Position numbers and translations under genes: made by a program | Shown here: one piece after another, positions 61,196 through 64,000 of the stretch | How the letters are laid out: each line of letters opens with the position of its first letter | How positions within the stretch are numbered: the first letter of the stretch is position 1 | From: Spirosoma endophyticum | GTDB taxonomy: Bacteria > Bacteroidota > Bacteroidia > Cytophagales > Spirosomataceae | Direction of reading: 5' to 3' | Length of the DNA stretch: 64,000 nt | Assembly (NCBI RefSeq): GCF_900112365.1 | Contig: NZ_FOLQ01000008.1 | Span: forward strand, 62,001-126,000 | Notes under the pieces: generated by a model | The model's input: only the letters and a program-made list of their open reading frames with translations | The model's database searches: none | What the model was told of the DNA's origin: nothing

Positions 61196-63244
61196 TTATT
61201 TCAATACATTGCTTTCTTCGGCGGCTTTGATGTATTGCTGAACATCGGCGGCTAACAGCAAACGCTGTTTTTGCAGCGTTTGCGCCCATTTCCGAACGGC
61301 ATCTACGTACTTGGTATGCGTGTGATATCGTTCCTGCACTGATAACCGGGGATCACCGGATGAAACGCGTTCGGCTTGCGTGACCTTGAATGGGATGCTC
61401 TGCCCCGCGCCTTCACAACCTTCATTTTCGCCAAAGTTCGCGCTGCGTAGTGCCCAGCCGGTTGTGGTAGCGGTTGGTACGGCAACGGGCGGCAACCGGA
61501 TACCGGCTACTTCATTCCCGTCTTTATCAACTTTGGAAACGAAATTCACGTAAGATGGGCGTCCTGCTACGTCGTGTGGAAATGTAGTCAGAATCCCCTG
61601 TTGGGTTGACGAACCAAAATCAAGCAGATAGCGGGTGGTGACCAAACCATTATAAACGACGCCAGGAATGGTAGGCCAGCCAAGCGCATCCTGGGGAACC
61701 AGGCCCGTTTGAGAACCAGGTTGTGGAATAGCCACAACCGCTGTACTGGTTGACTGCCGGGGTACTTCGCTATCTGGTGGCACTGTTCCCCGCGTAACCC
61801 ATTCATCCAGTGCCAGAAATAGAGCCCGTAGCGCGGGTTCGGCGTTGGTTGGATTTTGAAATTGTTGACAAAGGCCCCGACTATTTCCGTTCCCTGTGCC
61901 ATGTTGCGCACCGGATATCAGGTAAAAACGGACGTTGTCAGGATCGGGTAGATCGTTTCCTTTAGTATCGGTATGCAGAAGTGAAGCCGCTTTTACCCAG
62001 TATTCATTTGCCGAATTGATCTCGAATACCTTTGGACACGTATTTGTCGCAGTGCATTGAGCCAGACGACCCGCCGTTTTGCCCGTAAGCGGATCAGTCA
62101 GAACAGGATAGGCGAACGGAAAAACACCTTCTGGATATAAGTGATTTTGCCGGTTACGCTCGGTTCTTGAGGGCTGCGCAAAACGGATATTCAAGCCAAT
62201 GCCACTGCCGCCCCCCATCCAGTTTTCGATGCCATCGAGGACGCGCCGTTTCTGCTCATCGTCGGCGTTGAAACCCAGCGTTTGAAAGTCATTGACGTAG
62301 CGGGCCGGTTGCGAAAGCGAATACGAAAACGTGTACCTGATATCATCTGCCAGCGGATTCGGATTGCCGAAATCGTCGGCGGTGGCGTAGCGTAAAAACG
62401 ACACAAAGTCGCGGGTGGCCGCAAAGCCTATTCCAGCCACTATTGGATCGCGGGCTGTGTAGTGAAACTCATAAATGGCACTTTGCCGAAATGGCGTTCC
62501 AGCGGGCAGCAGCCGAATCGTTCGATCATTGACGTATTCCCAATCGCTGGCCGGAATGATTTTGGCGGAATCCTGTAAGTGTTCCCGCACCGTAAGCATT
62601 GCCTGGGTTTTGGTCAGATTGGCTGCCGGATAAGCCAGCGCATACGTTTCCGACGTAGCATTATCGTACACAATGTATTCGTAGGAGGGACCCGTAATCA
62701 TTGATCCATCTTTATTTCGAGCAATGGGGACGCTGATGGTCAGGTTGTTATTGACTGATGAAGCCGATGGGTCCCAGCCATTCCAGGCCATCGTGTAGCC
62801 TAAATTCATAAGGAATCCCTCGCCAGCCTGGGCCGCTGTTATGGGGTCATTTCCACCACTACTGTTATTGAATCCGCCGAAAAGCTTGCCACCCCGATTG
62901 TTTATTTCCAGAAACAACTTGTGATTCCCCTGACTTAGGTTGATAGGTTTCAGGATGTAAATATCCATCGAATACTCGACCATCCCCCTAGCGTTACGTG
63001 GCGCAAGGGCAATGTCGGTAATGAGGGCGTTTTGCGGACTGGCCGGGTCAAGCTCTCCATAGGCTTTACCCCGGAGTTTTTCATAGGCGCCCACCTGTCC
63101 GAAGGTTTTCCCCTCAAACGTAGGGGATTGCCGACTGGTAATTTCGATGCGAACGATGCGTGCCTGAGCCGTCAGATTTGCCGCGAATAGCAGCAACACC
63201 AAAAAGGAATGTACTACGAATTGCTGTAAACCAATACGGTTCAT
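61196..63244 (-). CDS. large secreted alpha/beta hydrolase domain protein (Abhydrolase_10-like)
   Basis: A 682-residue protein with a signal peptide (about 1-28, ending LTAQA). The sequence follows the alpha/beta hydrolase domain (PF20091-type) family: GKAYGELDPASPQNALITDI, MVEYSMDIYILKPINLSQGN, LFLEINNRGGKLFGGFN near residue 102, and TMAWNGWDPS near 155, with FYLISGAQHGTGNG and a C-terminal RSANFGENEGCEGAGQSIPF. Substrate is unknown; the active-site residues cannot be assigned with confidence. It lies 24 bases upstream of nothing else in the same direction; the hypothetical gene at the right edge precedes it and may share the transcript. Confidence 0.8.
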   Translation of the reverse strand: MNRIGLQQFVVHSFLVLLLFAANLTAQARIVRIEITSRQSPTFEGKTFGQVGAYEKLRGKAYGELDPASPQNALITDIALAPRNARGMVEYSMDIYILKPINLSQGNHKLFLEINNRGGKLFGGFNNSSGGNDPITAAQAGEGFLMNLGYTMAWNGWDPSASSVNNNLTISVPIARNKDGSMITGPSYEYIVYDNATSETYALAYPAANLTKTQAMLTVREHLQDSAKIIPASDWEYVNDRTIRLLPAGTPFRQSAIYEFHYTARDPIVAGIGFAATRDFVSFLRYATADDFGNPNPLADDIRYTFSYSLSQPARYVNDFQTLGFNADDEQKRRVLDGIENWMGGGSGIGLNIRFAQPSRTERNRQNHLYPEGVFPFAYPVLTDPLTGKTAGRLAQCTATNTCPKVFEINSANEYWVKAASLLHTDTKGNDLPDPDNVRFYLISGAQHGTGNGNSRGLCQQFQNPTNAEPALRALFLALDEWVTRGTVPPDSEVPRQSTSTAVVAIPQPGSQTGLVPQDALGWPTIPGVVYNGLVTTRYLLDFGSSTQQGILTTFPHDVAGRPSYVNFVSKVDKDGNEVAGIRLPPVAVPTATTTGWALRSANFGENEGCEGAGQSIPFKVTQAERVSSGDPRLSVQERYHTHTKYVDAVRKWAQTLQKQRLLLAADVQQYIKAAEESNVLK

Positions 63245-63268
63245 CGTTGAAAAAAGGGGAGGTGTATG

Positions 63269-64000
63269 CTACTGGAGATTCTTCAGCGTCTTGGTCAGGT
63301 CCTTAAATGGGCTGACATCATACCATTCTTCAGTGCCGAGGTTCAGCCACTGCCCATCGCGTTGCGGACGTTTTAACTGGGCGTCGTCGGGGTCGTAGTC
63401 ATGGTTATAGACGGCGCTCATTACATGTTGCAGTATCGACCAAGGGAGTGTTTTCGTTTGTTCACTCCGATTCTGAATGCTCACTACGTTGACTGAACGT
63501 TTCGCAAAAGAGGCTGTCAACCGTAGTTCAATGGCGCCTTGTGGCCCGGCAAAATTCAGGTATGTTAATTCAAAAGGGCGCTCACGGCCAGTCGCTTCAT
63601 AAGTAGCCTGAATGAGTTCCTGGATAATATACTGCCAGTCGTCGGGCTTCATTGGTTTGCCTTGCTTGCGTTCATCGGCTTCCAGAGTCATGTCCCAAAA
63701 GTCATCGTCCTCATCCAGCTCATCTTCATTAAGCGGTTGCAGGCGGGTTTTCCCGACCAGATTCTGTATGGTTTCCAGCCACGGTTTGGGTAACTGACCC
63801 GCCCAGGTGAAATCATCATCGCGGGTATATCCTTCGGCAATTAATTCATCATCGTCGATGTCGTCGCGGTCGGGATACGTAATGGCGAGGTCAACCTGGA
63901 TGGCATTATTAGCAACAGGCGTTAGCGCCAGGGTGTAAAAATAAGCGTAAGGCGCGGGCAGCGACCGGGCGGTCTGGTAGCGAATATGGAGTTTTTTGAA
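63269..64000 (-). CDS. hypothetical protein, 5' end beyond the window
   Basis: The leftward frame is open from the window edge to the stop at 63269, at least 243 residues. An in-frame ATG at 63691 is probably internal because the upstream part is clearly protein-like: KKLHIRYQTARSLPAPYAYF, TYPDRDDIDDDELIAEGYTR, WAGQLPKPWLETIQNLVGK and a very acidic stretch NEDELDEDDDFWD. It then has WQYIIQELIQATYEATGRER and ends VSPFKDLTKTLKNLQ. No family recognised. Stop to the hydrolase start is 24 bases, so an operon with it is likely. Confidence 0.7.
   Translation of the reverse strand, partial: FKKLHIRYQTARSLPAPYAYFYTLALTPVANNAIQVDLAITYPDRDDIDDDELIAEGYTRDDDFTWAGQLPKPWLETIQNLVGKTRLQPLNEDELDEDDDFWDMTLEADERKQGKPMKPDDWQYIIQELIQATYEATGRERPFELTYLNFAGPQGAIELRLTASFAKRSVNVVSIQNRSEQTKTLPWSILQHVMSAVYNHDYDPDDAQLKRPQRDGQWLNLGTEEWYDVSPFKDLTKTLKNLQ

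Noticed and set aside
1..64000. CRISPR arrays, prophage, conjugation or restriction-modification genes
   Set aside because: No regularly spaced repeats with spacers and no phage, transfer or methylase/endonuclease genes of these systems were seen.

Overview
The window looks like chromosomal DNA of a free-living Bacteroidota bacterium, most likely a Cytophagales member close to Spirosoma (inference from gene content and moderate GC; no rRNA is present to confirm). Supporting signs are a 750-residue secreted protein with a gliding-motility/type IX secretion C-terminal domain, DUF3127, DUF1080 and GH105 proteins, many lipoprotein signal peptides of the SCK/AACGG kind, and a promoter of the TTTG/TAnnTTTG type in front of glnS. 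Two tRNA genes (Leu-GAG, Lys-UUU) lie near 49-50 kb. Almost every operon end carries a long perfect hairpin.

Layout. 1-3.6 kb: the C-terminal part of an AddA/UvrD-like helicase (cut by the window edge), a PAP2 phosphatase and metF. 3.8-9.7 kb: a rhamnose/rhamnogalacturonan block with two GH105 unsaturated-uronyl hydrolases, the RhaT symporter and the RhaM mutarotase, interrupted by two hypothetical proteins and a 204-bp MITE-like element. 9.7-15.5 kb: a lipoprotein, a secreted intradiol-dioxygenase-like protein, a membrane endonuclease/exonuclease/phosphatase-fold protein, a coiled-coil membrane protein, and an OmpR-type two-component pair. Four CTTAA repeats at exact 11-bp spacing lie between the pair and the coiled-coil gene. 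15.8-19.6 kb: a three-gene molybdenum hydroxylase operon of the PaoABC type. 19.8-27.5 kb: a Tat-exported serine hydrolase, a GH9 cellulase, a secreted beta-propeller with a C-terminal cupredoxin, and a DUF1080 protein.

27.6-30.7 kb: an NTF2-like protein, two adjacent nonsense-interrupted genes in an AT-rich patch, and glnS, whose 3' end lies in a 44-bp tandem duplication. 31-37 kb: a complete RND efflux operon (TolC, adaptor, pump) with a 34-bp hairpin between adaptor and pump. 37.2-38.8 kb: a broken bicupin (oxalate-decarboxylase family) gene and dps. 38.8-45 kb: an S41 peptidase, an alpha/beta hydrolase, an AraC regulator, a xylose-isomerase-like TIM-barrel protein, an SDR and an FMN reductase, all leftward. 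45-47.6 kb: a gene-poor stretch of very small genes, including two clear small membrane-protein genes of 41 and 56 codons.

47.7-64 kb: an RsbRD-type histidine kinase, the tRNAs, DUF3127, a TPR/SH3-like membrane protein, an SDR, the type IX-secreted protein, rlmD, a polysaccharide deacetylase, an HhH protein, a LytS-type kinase, an AraC/aldo-keto reductase pair, a large alpha/beta hydrolase and a hypothetical protein that runs off the right edge.

I did not see a prophage, CRISPR array, conjugative element or recognisable anti-phage system. The most unusual signals are regulatory and structural: the 11-bp-phased repeats, the MITE, the decaying genes with identifiable lesions, repeated hairpin elements and the small membrane ORF cluster.
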